DNA of 64,000 bases from Pseudomonas putida S13.1.2 (GCF_000498395.2 NZ_CP010979.1:186001-250000), one strand, 5' to 3'; shown: positions 8,857 through 18,205, counted from the stretch's first letter. The notes: generated by a model from the letters alone, not told the origin. Translations and numbers: made by a program.

Positions 8857-9626
8857 ATGGAAAACGTACTTGTATCGGCTCGAGGGGGGCAGGGAGATTA
8901 GCTTATTCGGTATATGGCTATCTGGGAGGCAGTGAGCGTGGCGCTCGACTGGCCTATAACGGCCAGTTTTTAGACAGTGTAGTGCGTGGGTACTTTCTGG
9001 GGAATGGGCATCGAGTTTATAGTCCCATCTTAATGCGCTTCCATAGCCCGGATTCGTTGAGTCCATTCGGGCGTGGTGGGATTAACACCTATGCGTATTG
9101 TCAAGGTGATCCTGTCAATTTCAGCGATCCCGACGGTCGGAATCGGTTTTCAAAGTACTGGTCAGTGTTTAAGCCAGTCTTTAAGTCGATAGATAATAAG
9201 CAGTATCGTGTTGAGGGTTTTTCTTACGATCCTGTCGCGCCTTTAGGTGAGCGGATCAAGCCTTTTAGGGCCAAGTCTATTGGTGACAAGGTGTGGGAGC
9301 GCCATCACGAAGGTGTAAGTTTGAGTGGTCAGTTCTATGTGAGCGAAGACCGAACTCTATTTGTCCGGGATTTGCTTGTCCCTGCTGAAGGCATAGGAAT
9401 GATGCCGTTGGAGCCTTTCGCCGACCGCTTCCGCGAAGAGGGGTTCACTTTAATGAATGTTAACCCTACTCATGCGGAAGTCTTCGAGGGTGGTCGAATT
9501 GGGCATGACTCCAACACGATTGTAGTTAATGGTTCAAAGATGACTGATTATTCAAAGCGGGATTTGACCATGCCTGGGCTGAACGCGGCGATCCGCAAGG
9601 GGCGTCCGGAGCCCGAAAAAAATTAA
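8857..9626 (+). pseudogene. Orphan RHS-repeat core C-terminal gene, apparently frameshifted near its 5' end
   Basis: From GTG 8982 an open frame encodes the RHS-associated core (Y-F-L-G-N-G-H-R, L-M-R-F-H-S-P-D-S-L-S-P-F, N-T-Y-A-Y-C-Q-G-D-P-V-N, D-P-D-G-R) followed by about 145 residues of unrecognised tail. The same frame continues upstream with good RHS similarity (V-Y-G-Y-L-G-G-S-E-R) back to 8895 but has no start there. An ATG at 8857 begins a matching frame that stops at 8899. A one-base change in or beside the G6 run (8884-8889) would join the two. It may be a decayed gene, a phase-variable tract or a base error. The tail could be a toxin domain; no immunity gene is obvious. Confidence 0.6.
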
Positions 9627-9646
9627 ATAAATCAGAGATGTTCCAT

Positions 9647-10522
9647 CTAACTTCGCAGCCCTTTGGTGTTCGAGCGTTCGCCAACCTGCTCTAAGTGGCC
9701 GCCCAAGTGCATCAGCCAGCAGGCGGCGACGAAGGGCGCGGTCAGGCCAGGCACGGGCAGCAGCTTGAACAGCGGTTGCAGCAACAGGGCCAAGGCAATT
9801 GCGAGCAGCGTCACCCAGGGTTTTTCACGTTGCCGGCTAAAGGCTAATGCAGCCAGTGCGGCATTGAAGCCATACAGGCCCAGCCATGCTGCCTGCGCTT
9901 GGTCGGCAATCAACGCCACGCCCCCACCGATGGCCGAGCCGATCACCGCCCACATTGCCGCGTAGGGGTTGGCGATGAACATGCCGACGATGATCAGCAA
10001 CCCGGCCAAGGGCTGGTCGAGCAGGAAGATCTGGCCTACGCCACGCGCCAGGGCATACAGCGGGTCGGCTTCGACGAAGCCGCTGGGCGAGGGGCTGGCG
10101 AATAGCAGCACGGCCCAGCCCAGCAGCACAAACGGCGCGGTGTAGGCAATCAGCAGCTTGCCGCCGCGCTTGCGCCACTGGTGGGTGATGATGCTGGACA
10201 GCCCGCCGGCAGCGATGATCAGTGGCGGCAGAATGGCCGACCACGGTAGCACGGCGCTGATCAGCAGGCCGATGAGTACGCCGTTGTAGCTGTAAAGCCC
10301 GGCCTGACGGTCGGCGCGGTCGTAACCGCGGGCCTGGGCGGTGAGCAGGCCGGCCAAGGCGCCGAGCAGGGCGCCGCCGACCAGGTTGGGCGCGGTCAGC
10401 AGAATGGCCAGCAGGCAGCACAGGCCGCACAGGGGGTTGCGCAGCAGCAGCACCTGGCTGAAACCGTTGAGTAACGCCGTGGCCCAGTCCGGGCACGGGT
10501 TGACGAAATTTTTGGTGTACAT
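9647..10522 (-). CDS. Urea transporter (UT family)
   Basis: A 291-residue hydrophobic protein with two internally similar halves. The paired signatures L-Y-S-Y-N-G-V-L-I-G-L and L-Y-G-F-N-A-A-L-A-A-L belong to bacterial and animal UT urea channels. It would conduct urea across the inner membrane. Urea is released by AllA in the purine pathway encoded later in this window, which fits functionally, but the gene is not in that operon. It is followed closely by the end of the RHS gene on the other strand. ATG at 10522. Confidence 0.85.
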   Translation of the reverse strand: MYTKNFVNPCPDWATALLNGFSQVLLLRNPLCGLCCLLAILLTAPNLVGGALLGALAGLLTAQARGYDRADRQAGLYSYNGVLIGLLISAVLPWSAILPPLIIAAGGLSSIITHQWRKRGGKLLIAYTAPFVLLGWAVLLFASPSPSGFVEADPLYALARGVGQIFLLDQPLAGLLIIVGMFIANPYAAMWAVIGSAIGGGVALIADQAQAAWLGLYGFNAALAALAFSRQREKPWVTLLAIALALLLQPLFKLLPVPGLTAPFVAACWLMHLGGHLEQVGERSNTKGLRS

Positions 10523-10604
10523 GGGGCAGTCAGTGAGGTTGATGGGGGAGCGGTGGGCCTCTTTGGGCCTCGGTTTTCCGCAGTTCAGGTAGATCGGTGT
10601 ACGG

Positions 10605-10726
10605 GGAGGGCTGCGCCCTCCGATCGCGACGCAAGGCCGCTCCTACAAATGGAACGCGTGAGCTTGAAGGTTTCGCGGTTCCTGTAGGAGCGGCCTTGTG
10701 TCGCGATAGGGGCGCAAAGCGCCCCT
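10605..10726. repeat. Inverted pair of palindromic repeats, family C (GTAGGAGCGGCCTTGTGTCGCG) with flanking hairpin
   Basis: Left arm CGCGACGCAAGGCCGCTCCTAC, right arm its near complement. The right side ends in the hairpin GGGGCGCAAAGCGCCCC (10709-10725), which may help terminate transcription leaving pyk. Confidence 0.8.
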
Positions 10727-10733
10727 GGCAATC

Positions 10734-12149
10734 TCAGATCAAAGTCTCGATCCGCAGCGTGTTAGTCGACCCTGGCTTGCCGAAAGGCACACCGGCGGTG
10801 ATCAGCAGTGTGTCGCCACGGCTGGCCATGCCTTGCGCCTGGGCAATCTCCAAGGCGGTGGAAACCACCTCGTCCACCTGGCGCAGGCGGTCGTTGACCA
10901 CCGAATGCACGCCCCAGGCCACGCTCAGGCGGCGCGCGGTGTTCAGGTTCGGTGTCAGGTTGAGGATCGGTGCCCGTGGCCGCTCGCGTGCAGCGCGCAG
11001 CGTCGAGGCGCCCGACTCGCTGTAGTTGACCAGCACCGCCACCGGCAGGATGCCGCTGATGCGGCGGATGGCGCAGCTGATGGCGTCCGACACGGTGGCC
11101 TCGGCCTTCGGCCGGCCAACGTCGAGCTGGGCCTGGTAGTCCGGGCCGTTTTCCACCTGGCGGATGATCTTGCTCATCATCTGCACGGCTTCCAGCGGGT
11201 AGTCACCCGAGGCAGTCTCGGCCGACAACATGACCGCATCGGCACCTTCGGCCACGGCGTTGGCAACGTCAGTGACTTCGGCACGGGTCGGCGCCGGCGA
11301 GAAGCGCATGGACTCGAGCATCTGCGTGGCCACCACCACCGGTTTGCCCAGCTGGCGGCAGGTGTTGATGATGCGCTTCTGGATTTGCGGCACGCTTTCG
11401 GCCGGCACTTCCACGCCCAGGTCACCGCGGGCAACCATGATCGCGTCTGCCAGTTCGGCGATGGCTTGCAGTTGTTCGACCGCCGAGGGTTTCTCGATCT
11501 TGGCCATCAGGTAGGCACGGTCGCCAATCAGCTGGCGCGCTTCGACGATGTCCTCAGGGCGCTGTACAAACGACAGGGCCACCCAGTCCACGCCCAGTTC
11601 CAGGCCAAAGGCCAGGTCGCGGCGGTCTTTTTCGGTGAGCGGGGAGAGGTCGAGTACTGCTTGCGGTACGTTGACACCCTTGCGGTCGGACAGCTCGCCA
11701 CCGTTCAGCACTTCAGTGTCGATAGCGTCGTTGTGCTTGGCGGTGACGCGCAGGCGCAGCTTGCCATCGTCCAGCAGCAGGTCCATGCCGGGCTCGAGGG
11801 CTGCGATGATTTCAGGGTGTGGCAGGTTGACCCGGCGGCTGTCGCCCGGGGTCTTGTCCAGGTCCAGGCGCAGCGCCTGGCCGCGTTGCAGCTGCACCTT
11901 GCCTTCGGCAAAGCGGCCCACGCGCAGCTTTGGCCCTTGCAGGTCCATGAGGATGCCCAGCGGGTAGTTCAGTTGCTGCTCCACTTCGCGGATCCACTGG
12001 TAGCGCAAGGCGTGGTCAGCGTGTTCGCCGTGGCTGAAGTTGAGGCGGAAGATGTTCACGCCGGCTTCGACCAGTTGGCGGATGTCGTCGATGCCGTTGA
12101 TCGCAGGGCCGAGGGTGGCGAGGATCTTTACTTTTTTATCAGGCGTCAT
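10734..12149 (-). CDS. pyk: Pyruvate kinase
   Basis: A 471-residue enzyme that converts phosphoenolpyruvate and ADP to pyruvate and ATP. It shows the N-terminal K-I-L-A-T-L-G-P-A motif, N-F-S-H-G, the active-site stretch M-A-K-I-E-K-P and M-V-A-R-G-D-L-G-V-E-V-P, and a C-terminal allosteric domain. It is the last gene of a minus-strand glyoxylate-assimilation operon, overlapping the ttuD stop by 4 bp (coupled translation). This placement suggests it is the isozyme that finishes the route from glyoxylate through glycerate to pyruvate. P. putida strains carry a second pyruvate kinase elsewhere. Confidence 0.94.
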   Translation of the reverse strand: MTPDKKVKILATLGPAINGIDDIRQLVEAGVNIFRLNFSHGEHADHALRYQWIREVEQQLNYPLGILMDLQGPKLRVGRFAEGKVQLQRGQALRLDLDKTPGDSRRVNLPHPEIIAALEPGMDLLLDDGKLRLRVTAKHNDAIDTEVLNGGELSDRKGVNVPQAVLDLSPLTEKDRRDLAFGLELGVDWVALSFVQRPEDIVEARQLIGDRAYLMAKIEKPSAVEQLQAIAELADAIMVARGDLGVEVPAESVPQIQKRIINTCRQLGKPVVVATQMLESMRFSPAPTRAEVTDVANAVAEGADAVMLSAETASGDYPLEAVQMMSKIIRQVENGPDYQAQLDVGRPKAEATVSDAISCAIRRISGILPVAVLVNYSESGASTLRAARERPRAPILNLTPNLNTARRLSVAWGVHSVVNDRLRQVDEVVSTALEIAQAQGMASRGDTLLITAGVPFGKPGSTNTLRIETLI

Positions 12150-13420
12150 GGTTGGGCAGTCTCGAGGATCAGGATGGCGCGGAAGTCGTTGACGTTGGTG
12201 CGGGTCGGCTCGGTGACGATCAGCGCATCCAGCGCGGCGAAATAGCCATAGCCGTTGTTGTTGTCCAGCTCGTCGCTGGCCGACAGGCCCAGGGCCTCGG
12301 CGCGGGCGTAACTGCCCGGGGTCATGAAGGCACCGGCGTTTTCTTCCGAACCGTCGATGCCGTCGGTGTCGCCGGCCAGCGCGTATACGCCCGGCAGGCC
12401 TTTCAGGCTTTCAGTGAGGCTGAGCAGGAACTCGGCATTGCGCCCGCCACGGCCATTGCCGCGTACGGTCACGGTGGTTTCGCCGCCGGACAGGATCACG
12501 CAGGGTGCCTTCAGTGGCTGGCCATGCTGGACAATCTGCCGGGTGATACCGGCGTGCACCTTGGCCACTTCGCGCGACTCGCCTTCCAGGTCGCCGAGAA
12601 TCAGCGGGCTGAAACCCGCCTGTCGGGCTTTGACCGCAGCGGCTTCGAGCGACTGCTGGGGCTTGGCAATCAGCTGGAAATGGCTGCGGGCCAGGGCCGG
12701 GTCATCGGCCTTGACGGTTTCCGAAGCTGGGTTGTTCAGCCAGTCGATGACTGCTTTGGGGGCTTCGATGTTGTAGCGTTTCAGAATGGCCAGGGCGTCA
12801 GCCGACGTGCTCGGGTCGGCCACGGTGGGGCCGGAAGCGATCACGGTGGCGAGGTCGCCCGGCACATCGGAAATGGCATAGGTGTAGACCGTGGCTGGCC
12901 AGCAGGCCTTGGCCAGGCGGCCGCCCTTGATCGCCGAGAGGTGCTTGCGCACGCAGTTCATCTCGCCGATGGTGGCGCCGGATTTGAGCAATGCCTTGTT
13001 GATCTGCTGCTTGTCGGCCAGGGTCAGGCCTTCGGCCGGCAACGCCAGCAGGGCGGAGCCACCGCCAGACAGCAGGAAGATGACGCGGTCGTCTTCATTG
13101 AGGTTGCTCACCAGTTCCAGTACGCGCTTGGCCACGGCCAGGCCGGCGGCATCCGGTACCGGGTGGGCGGCTTCGACCACTTCGATCTTCTGGCAGTTGG
13201 CGCCGTGGCCGTAACGGGTCACGACCAGGCCGGAAACTTCGCCCTGCCAGCTTTTTTCGACCACTTCGGCCATGGCGGCTGCGGCCTTGCCGGCGCCGAT
13301 GACGATGACCCGGCCGCTACGGTCGGCGGGCAGGTAGGGTTCGAGGACTTGGCGGGGGTGGGCGGCAGCGATGGCTGTGTCGAACAGCTCGCGGAGAATT
13401 TTTTGCGGATCGACCGACAT
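12146..13420 (-). CDS. ttuD: Glycerate 2-kinase / hydroxypyruvate reductase (MOFRL family)
   Basis: A 424-residue MOFRL-family protein with the glycine-rich L-L-S-G-G-G-S-A-L motif, V-I-G-A-G-K-A near the N-terminus, and the C-terminal MOFRL signature containing A-G-D-T-D-G-I-D-G. Members phosphorylate D-glycerate to 2-phosphoglycerate; the operon name ttuD derives from an older assignment as hydroxypyruvate reductase. Position next to glxR and pyk fits glycerate kinase: tartronate semialdehyde becomes glycerate, then 2-phosphoglycerate. The start at ATG 13420 follows GGGAG; a longer frame from 13456 is less likely. Confidence 0.9.
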   Translation of the reverse strand: MSVDPQKILRELFDTAIAAAHPRQVLEPYLPADRSGRVIVIGAGKAAAAMAEVVEKSWQGEVSGLVVTRYGHGANCQKIEVVEAAHPVPDAAGLAVAKRVLELVSNLNEDDRVIFLLSGGGSALLALPAEGLTLADKQQINKALLKSGATIGEMNCVRKHLSAIKGGRLAKACWPATVYTYAISDVPGDLATVIASGPTVADPSTSADALAILKRYNIEAPKAVIDWLNNPASETVKADDPALARSHFQLIAKPQQSLEAAAVKARQAGFSPLILGDLEGESREVAKVHAGITRQIVQHGQPLKAPCVILSGGETTVTVRGNGRGGRNAEFLLSLTESLKGLPGVYALAGDTDGIDGSEENAGAFMTPGSYARAEALGLSASDELDNNNGYGYFAALDALIVTEPTRTNVNDFRAILILETAQP

Positions 13421-13460
13421 GGCAGGCTCCCAATTATTGTTGTTCTGCAGAATCAAAAAC

Positions 13461-13505
13461 GCCCCTGGAACTGCCTCCGTGCAGGCCGAACCAGGGGCGG
13501 GTGTT
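13461..13505 (-). terminator. Rho-independent terminator-like hairpin between glxR and ttuD
   Basis: Read on the minus strand, the stem CGCCCCTGG / CCAGGGGCG is followed directly by TTTTTGATT. It lies in the intergenic region between glxR (upstream) and ttuD (downstream), so it may attenuate read-through within the operon. Confidence 0.5.
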
Positions 13506-13515
13506 GCTCGGTGCT

Positions 13516-13547
13516 ACCGCTGAACCTGTGGTCGCAGGTTCAGCGGT
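13516..13547. repeat. Long perfect hairpin
   Basis: A 13-bp perfect stem ACCGCTGAACCTG / CAGGTTCAGCGGT with a 6-nt loop sits between the terminator-like hairpin and a family C repeat pair. Function unknown; it may stabilise the 3' end of the upstream glxR transcript. Confidence 0.6.
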
Positions 13548-13564
13548 GTCTGATCTGGAATCCT

Positions 13565-13671
13565 GGGGGCGCTTTGCGCCCCTTTCGCGACACAAGGCCG
13601 CTCCTACAGGGGATCGCGTACCGCTTGTAGGAGCGGCCTTGTGTCGCGATCGGGCTGCGCAGCAGCCCCCG
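13565..13671. repeat. Inverted pair of palindromic repeats, family C
   Basis: Arms contain TCGCGACACAAGGCCGCTCC and its complement, flanked by GGGGGCGCTTTGCGCCCC and GGGCTGCGCAGCAGCCC hairpins. Between glxR and ttuD. Confidence 0.85.
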
Positions 13672-13679
13672 AATTCAGA

Positions 13680-14573
13680 TTACTTGTCGCCGCGGATCGA
13701 GAAGTTGGCCATGTGCTCCAGGCCTTTGATCAGCGCCGAGTGGTCCCAGTTGCCGCCACCCAGGGCCTGGCAGGTGTTGAACACTTGCTGGGCATTGGAA
13801 GTGTTGGGCAGGTTGATGCCCAGTTCCTTGGCGCCTTGCAGGGCCAGGTTCAGGTCTTTCTGGTGCAGGTTGATGCGGAAACCTGGGTCGAAGGTGCCCT
13901 TGATCATGCGCTCGGCGTGCACTTCGAGGATTTTCGACGAAGCAAAGCCGCCCATCAGTGCTTCACGCACCTTGGCCGGGTCGGCGCCGTTCTTGGCGGC
14001 GAACAGCAGCGCTTCGCTGACGGCCTGGATGTTCAGGGCGACGATGATCTGGTTGGCGACCTTGGCGGTCTGGCCGTCACCGTTGCCACCCACGCGGGTG
14101 ATGTTCTTGCCCATGGCTTCGAACAGCGGCAGGGTGCGCTCGAAGGCTTTCGGGCAGCCACCGACCATGATGCTGAGGGTCGCGGCCTTGGCACCGACCT
14201 CACCACCGGACACCGGGGCGTCCAGGTAGGCTGCGCCGGTTGCCTTGATTTTTTCGGCGAAGGCTTTAGTGGCGGTAGGCGAAATCGAACTCATGTCGAT
14301 CACGACCTTGTTCGGGCCTACGCCTTCGGCCACGCCGTTTTCACCGAACAGTACGGCTTCTACCTGCGGGGTGTCCGGCACCATGACGATGATGAATTCG
14401 GCTTCCTGGGCAACCTCTTTCGGGTTGGCCAGGGCCACTGCACCGGCGGCGATCAGGTCGGCTGGCGCGGCGTCGTGGTGGGTGGAAACGAACAGGCTGT
14501 GACCTGCTTTTTGCAGGTTTTGGGCCATGGGCTTGCCCATGATGCCGGTGCCGATGAAACCGATTTTAGCCAT
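13680..14573 (-). CDS. glxR: 2-hydroxy-3-oxopropionate (tartronate semialdehyde) reductase
   Basis: A 297-residue beta-hydroxyacid dehydrogenase. It opens with the NAD(P)-binding G-F-I-G-T-G-I-M-G-K-P motif, then shows D-A-P-V-S-G-G near residue 118 and the catalytic lysine region N-G-D-G-Q-T-A-K-V-A-N-Q near residue 165. It reduces tartronate semialdehyde, made by Gcl from two glyoxylates, to D-glycerate. It sits downstream of hyi and gcl in the same orientation, which fixes the function among otherwise similar family members. Confidence 0.94.
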   Translation of the reverse strand: MAKIGFIGTGIMGKPMAQNLQKAGHSLFVSTHHDAAPADLIAAGAVALANPKEVAQEAEFIIVMVPDTPQVEAVLFGENGVAEGVGPNKVVIDMSSISPTATKAFAEKIKATGAAYLDAPVSGGEVGAKAATLSIMVGGCPKAFERTLPLFEAMGKNITRVGGNGDGQTAKVANQIIVALNIQAVSEALLFAAKNGADPAKVREALMGGFASSKILEVHAERMIKGTFDPGFRINLHQKDLNLALQGAKELGINLPNTSNAQQVFNTCQALGGGNWDHSALIKGLEHMANFSIRGDK

Positions 14574-14629
14574 GAGAGATTACCTCGTTGTATTTGTTGA
14601 ATCTCGATGGAGCAGGCGACGCAGACCCT

Positions 14630-14744
14630 TGTAGGAGCGGCCTTGTGTCGCGAAAGGGGTGCGCAGCGCCCCCAGAATTTCAGCCACAGCAGAGATTGCC
14701 GGAGCTGCTGCGCAGCCCATCGCGACGCAAGGCCGCTCCTACAA
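14630..14744. repeat. Inverted pair of palindromic repeats, family C (outward orientation)
   Basis: Contains GTAGGAGCGGCCTTGTGTCG on the left and CGCGACGCAAGGCCGCTCCT on the right; the arm order is reversed compared with the other family C pairs. Between hyi and glxR. Confidence 0.8.
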
Positions 14745-14759
14745 AGTGCGTGTGCATCC

Positions 14760-15542
14760 TTAAATAGCGTTGTGGGTTTTCAACCAGCCCAGGCCCGCTT
14801 CGGTAGTGGTCTTGGGCTTGTACTCCGCGCCCACCCAGCCCTGGTAGCCAATGCGGTCCAGGTGCTCGAACAGGAAGCGGTAGTTGATCTCGCCAGTACC
14901 AGGCTCGTGACGGCCGGGGTTGTCGGCCAGCTGGATGTGGTTGATCAGCTGCAGGTTGGTTTCCATGGTGCGAGCCAGGTCACCTTCCATGATCTGCATG
15001 TGGTAGATGTCGTACTGCAGGAACAGGTTGTCACTGCCCACTTCGGCCTGGATTTCCAGGGCCTGCTGGGTGGTGTTCAGGTAAAAGCCCGGGATGTCGC
15101 GGGTGTTGATCATTTCCATGACCAGGCGAATACCGGCGGCCTTGAGCTTGTCAGCGGCGTAGCGCAGGTTTTCGACGAAGGTCTTGCGCACGGTGGCGCA
15201 GTCCGGGCCTTGTGGGCGAATGCCGGCCAGGGCGTTGACCTGGGTGTTGCCCAGCACCTTGGCGTATTCGATGGCCTTGTCGACACCGGCACGGAATTCT
15301 TCGATGCGGTCTGGGTGGCAGGTGATACCGCGCTCACCTTTGGCCCAGTCGCCGGCAGGCAGGTTGAACAGCACCTGGGTCAGGCCGTTGGCTTCCAGCT
15401 GCTGCTTGATGTCGGCAGCGCTGAAGTCGTACGGGAACAGGTATTCGACGCCGCTGAAACCAGCGTCGGCGGCAGCCTTGAAGCGGGCCAGGAAGTCCTG
15501 TTCGGTGAACAGCATGGACAGGTTGGCAGCGAAGCGAGGCAT
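14760..15542 (-). CDS. hyi: Hydroxypyruvate isomerase
   Basis: A 260-residue TIM-barrel protein of the xylose-isomerase-like superfamily, the normal length for Hyi. N-L-S-M-L-F-T-E at the N-terminus and the metal-ligand regions V-M-E-M-I-N-T-R-D and Q-Y-D-I-Y-H are visible. It interconverts hydroxypyruvate and tartronate semialdehyde, linking to the glyoxylate carboligase product. It lies 54 bp downstream of gcl in the same operon. Confidence 0.94.
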   Translation of the reverse strand: MPRFAANLSMLFTEQDFLARFKAAADAGFSGVEYLFPYDFSAADIKQQLEANGLTQVLFNLPAGDWAKGERGITCHPDRIEEFRAGVDKAIEYAKVLGNTQVNALAGIRPQGPDCATVRKTFVENLRYAADKLKAAGIRLVMEMINTRDIPGFYLNTTQQALEIQAEVGSDNLFLQYDIYHMQIMEGDLARTMETNLQLINHIQLADNPGRHEPGTGEINYRFLFEHLDRIGYQGWVGAEYKPKTTTEAGLGWLKTHNAI

Positions 15543-15596
15543 GAGTTGTCTCCTTGCGATGTAGGCCCCCAGGGCGTGCCTGGGGGCGTCAGGCGA

Positions 15597-17372
15597 TCAG
15601 TCCAGCATCGAGATGGCGGTTGGCGCGTCGTTGCCGACCAGCGCCAGGTCTTCGAACTCGTTGACCGCGTTGATCTCGGTGCCCATGGAAATGTTGGTCA
15701 CACGCTCGAGAATCACTTCGACCACGACCGGCACGCGGAACTCTTCGGCCATCTTCTGTGCCTTGAGCAGGGCAGGGGCGATCTCGGCCGGTTCGAACAC
15801 GCGAATGGCTTTGCAGCCCAGGCCTTCGACCACTGCAACGTGGTCGACACCGTAGGTGGCGGCGTCGGTCGAGTTGATGTTCTCGAACGCCAGTTGTACA
15901 CAGTAATCCATGTCGAAGCCACGCTGCGCCTGACGGATCAGGCCCAGGTAGGCGTTGTTCACCAGCACGTGCACGTACGGCAGGTTGAACTGTGCGCCTA
16001 CTGCCAGTTCTTCGATCATGAACTGGAAGTCGTAGTCACCCGACAGCGCGACAACCTTGCGTTTCGGGTCTGCTTTGACAACACCCAGTGCGGCAGGGAT
16101 GGTCCAGCCCAGCGGGCCGGCCTGGCCACAGTTGATCCAGTGGCGTGGCTTGTACACGTGCAGGAACTGCGCGCCGGCAATCTGCGACAGGCCGATGGTG
16201 CTGACGTAGGTGGTGTCCTTGCCGAATACCTGGTTCATCTCTTCGTACACGCGCTGCGGCTTGACCGGCACGTTGTCGAAGTGGGTCTTGCGCTGCAGGG
16301 TGGCCTTGCGCTCCTGGCAGTCTTGCAGCCAGGCGGCACGGTCTTTCAGCTTGCCAGCGGCTTTCCACTCGCGGGCCACTTCCAGGAACACGTCCAGCGC
16401 CTTGCCTGCGTCGGACACGATACCCAGGTCCGGGGTGAATACGCGGCCGATCTGGGTCGGTTCGATGTCGACGTGCACGAACTTGCGGCCTTCGGTGTAG
16501 ACGTCGACAGAGCCGGTGTGGCGGTTGGCCCAGCGGTTACCGATACCGAACACCAGGTCGGATTTCAGCAGGGTGGCGTTGCCGTAGCGGTGCGAGGTCT
16601 GCAGGCCGACCATGCCGACCATTTGGGCGTGATCGTCCGGGATAGTGCCCCAGCCCATCAGGGTCGGGATTACCGGTACGCCGGTCAGTTCGGCGAACTC
16701 GACCAGCTTGTCGCTGGCATCGGCGTTGATGATGCCGCCACCGGCTACCAGCAGCGGGCGCTCGGCGTCGTTGAGCAAGGTCAGGGCTTTTTCAGCCTGT
16801 ACGCGAGTGGCGGACGGCTTGTTGACGGCCAGCGGTTCGTAGGCGTCGATGTCGAATTCGATTTCGGCCATCTGCACGTCGAACGGCAGGTCGATCAGTA
16901 CCGGGCCTGGGCGGCCGGTGCGCATTTCATAGAAGGCCTTCTGGAAGGCATAAGGCACCTGGCCTGGCTCCAGAACGGTGGTTGCCCACTTGGTCACCGG
17001 CTTGACGATGCTGGTGATGTCGACGGCCTGGAAGTCTTCTTTGTGCAGGCGTGCACGCGGGGCCTGGCCGGTGATGCAGAGGATCGGGATGGAGTCGGCC
17101 GAGGCGCTGTACAGGCCGGTGACCATGTCGGTGCCGGCTGGGCCGGAAGTACCGATGCACACGCCGATGTTACCCGGGTTGGCACGGGTGTAGCCCTCGG
17201 CCATGTGCGAGGCACCTTCGACGTGGCGAGCGAGGACGTGATCGATGCCACCGACTTTCTTCAGGGCCGAGTACAACGGGTTGATGGCAGCCCCTGGGAT
17301 GCCGAACGCGGTATCTACACCTTCACGGCGCATGACCAGAACGGCCGCATCGATTGCTCTCATTTTGCTCAT
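15597..17372 (-). CDS. gcl: Glyoxylate carboligase (tartronate-semialdehyde synthase)
   Basis: A 591-residue thiamine-diphosphate enzyme that joins two glyoxylate molecules to tartronate semialdehyde with release of CO2. It has the three ThDP-enzyme domains, with G-D-Y-D-F-Q at the cofactor site. Residue 51 is valine (R-H-V-E-G), replacing the glutamate that is nearly universal in ThDP enzymes; this valine is the known signature of Gcl and separates it from acetolactate synthase. It heads the operon gcl-hyi-glxR-ttuD-pyk. A TTGTATACAA dyad lies 26 bp upstream of the start. Confidence 0.96.
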   Translation of the reverse strand: MSKMRAIDAAVLVMRREGVDTAFGIPGAAINPLYSALKKVGGIDHVLARHVEGASHMAEGYTRANPGNIGVCIGTSGPAGTDMVTGLYSASADSIPILCITGQAPRARLHKEDFQAVDITSIVKPVTKWATTVLEPGQVPYAFQKAFYEMRTGRPGPVLIDLPFDVQMAEIEFDIDAYEPLAVNKPSATRVQAEKALTLLNDAERPLLVAGGGIINADASDKLVEFAELTGVPVIPTLMGWGTIPDDHAQMVGMVGLQTSHRYGNATLLKSDLVFGIGNRWANRHTGSVDVYTEGRKFVHVDIEPTQIGRVFTPDLGIVSDAGKALDVFLEVAREWKAAGKLKDRAAWLQDCQERKATLQRKTHFDNVPVKPQRVYEEMNQVFGKDTTYVSTIGLSQIAGAQFLHVYKPRHWINCGQAGPLGWTIPAALGVVKADPKRKVVALSGDYDFQFMIEELAVGAQFNLPYVHVLVNNAYLGLIRQAQRGFDMDYCVQLAFENINSTDAATYGVDHVAVVEGLGCKAIRVFEPAEIAPALLKAQKMAEEFRVPVVVEVILERVTNISMGTEINAVNEFEDLALVGNDAPTAISMLD

Positions 17373-17397
17373 GGGTTGTGCCTCATCGATTTTGTAA

Positions 17398-17407
17398 TTG
17401 TATACAA
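17398..17407. promoter_or_regulatory. TTGTATACAA operator-like palindrome (gcl side)
   Basis: Perfect dyad 26 bp upstream of gcl, paired with a second copy at 17538 in the divergent gcl/glcG-like intergenic region. Position suggests repression of gcl. Confidence 0.6.
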
Positions 17408-17537
17408 CTTGCTTTGCGACAGAGTGTATTCACGGCTGGCGGCTCAGGTCAATGGGTTTTCATCGGGTAGGCCAGGTTTCGTCAAAGCGGCCGTGAAAAC
17501 GGCTATTTGCGCCATCGCATACGATCGTTTCAAAATA

Positions 17538-17547
17538 TTGTATACAA
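17538..17547. promoter_or_regulatory. TTGTATACAA operator-like palindrome (GlcG-like side)
   Basis: Second perfect copy in the 257-bp intergenic region, 83 bp upstream of the GlcG-like gene and 140 bp from the first copy. Confidence 0.6.
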
Positions 17548-17629
17548 AAGTGCCTTTCGTTGTGTTCTATTTGCCCTATCGGTTTTCAACTGCCCTCAGG
17601 GCTTCTCACAACAAGAAGAGGACCTTTCC

Positions 17630-18070
17630 ATGAACGTCTTGAACCTGAAAGTCGCTGTCAGCCTGGTAAATGCCGCACTGGCAGCGGGCCGCAAGATCAA
17701 TGCCGCGCCACTGACCGTGGCGGTGCTGGATGCCGGTGGCCACCTGCTGGCGCTGCAGCGTGAGGACGGCGCAAGCCTGATCCGGCCTGAGGTGGCCACT
17801 GGCAAAGCCTGGGGTGCAATTGCCCTGGGCAAGGGGTCGCGCCTGCTGGCGCTGGATGCACAGCAGCGGCCGGCGTTTTTTGCCGCGTTGAACGGGATGG
17901 GGGAGCGGCCGGTGGTGCCGGCACCGGGTGGTGTGCTGATTCGTGATCAGGACGGCAAGGTGTTGGGTGCGGTAGGGATCAGCGGCGATACGTCGGATAT
18001 CGACGAGCAGTGTGCGATCAGTGCGATCGAGGAGGTGGGGTTGAAGGCGGATGCGGGTGTAGCAGCTTAA
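17630..18070 (+). CDS. GlcG/HbpS family protein
   Basis: A 146-residue single-domain protein of the GlcG/HbpS (heme-binding uptake regulator-like) family. Typical motifs are V-A-V-L-D-A-G-G-H-L near residue 30, A-P-G-G-V-L-I-R-D near residue 100, and G-A-V-G-I-S-G-D-T. No signal peptide is seen. Members sit in glycolate, glyoxylate and diol operons and their biochemical role is unsettled. ATG 17630 follows AAGAGGA. It is divergent from gcl and shares two TTGTATACAA sites, so it is probably induced with glyoxylate metabolism. Confidence 0.85.
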   Translation: MNVLNLKVAVSLVNAALAAGRKINAAPLTVAVLDAGGHLLALQREDGASLIRPEVATGKAWGAIALGKGSRLLALDAQQRPAFFAALNGMGERPVVPAPGGVLIRDQDGKVLGAVGISGDTSDIDEQCAISAIEEVGLKADAGVAA

Positions 18071-18094
18071 ACCGCTATGGCCTGATCTGGCCAC

Positions 18095-18177
18095 ATCGCC
18101 GGCAAGCCAGCTCCCACAGGTACACCACAGTGATCAGGAACTGTGGAAGCCCTGTGGGAGCTGGCTTGCCGGCGATT
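18095..18177. repeat. Inverted pair of palindromic repeats, family B
   Basis: Arms ATCGCCGGCAAGCCAGCTCC and its complement, between the convergent GlcG-like and TetR genes. Confidence 0.85.
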
Positions 18178-18205
18178 GGGCTGCGAAGCAGCCCCGCTGG
18201 CCCTG

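Noticed and set aside
14607..17633. 1008-residue plus-strand open frame opposite gcl and hyi
   Set aside because: A shadow frame of high-GC coding sequence. It is a composition artefact with strings of G, V, D and H and has no domain character, while gcl and hyi on the other strand are clear.
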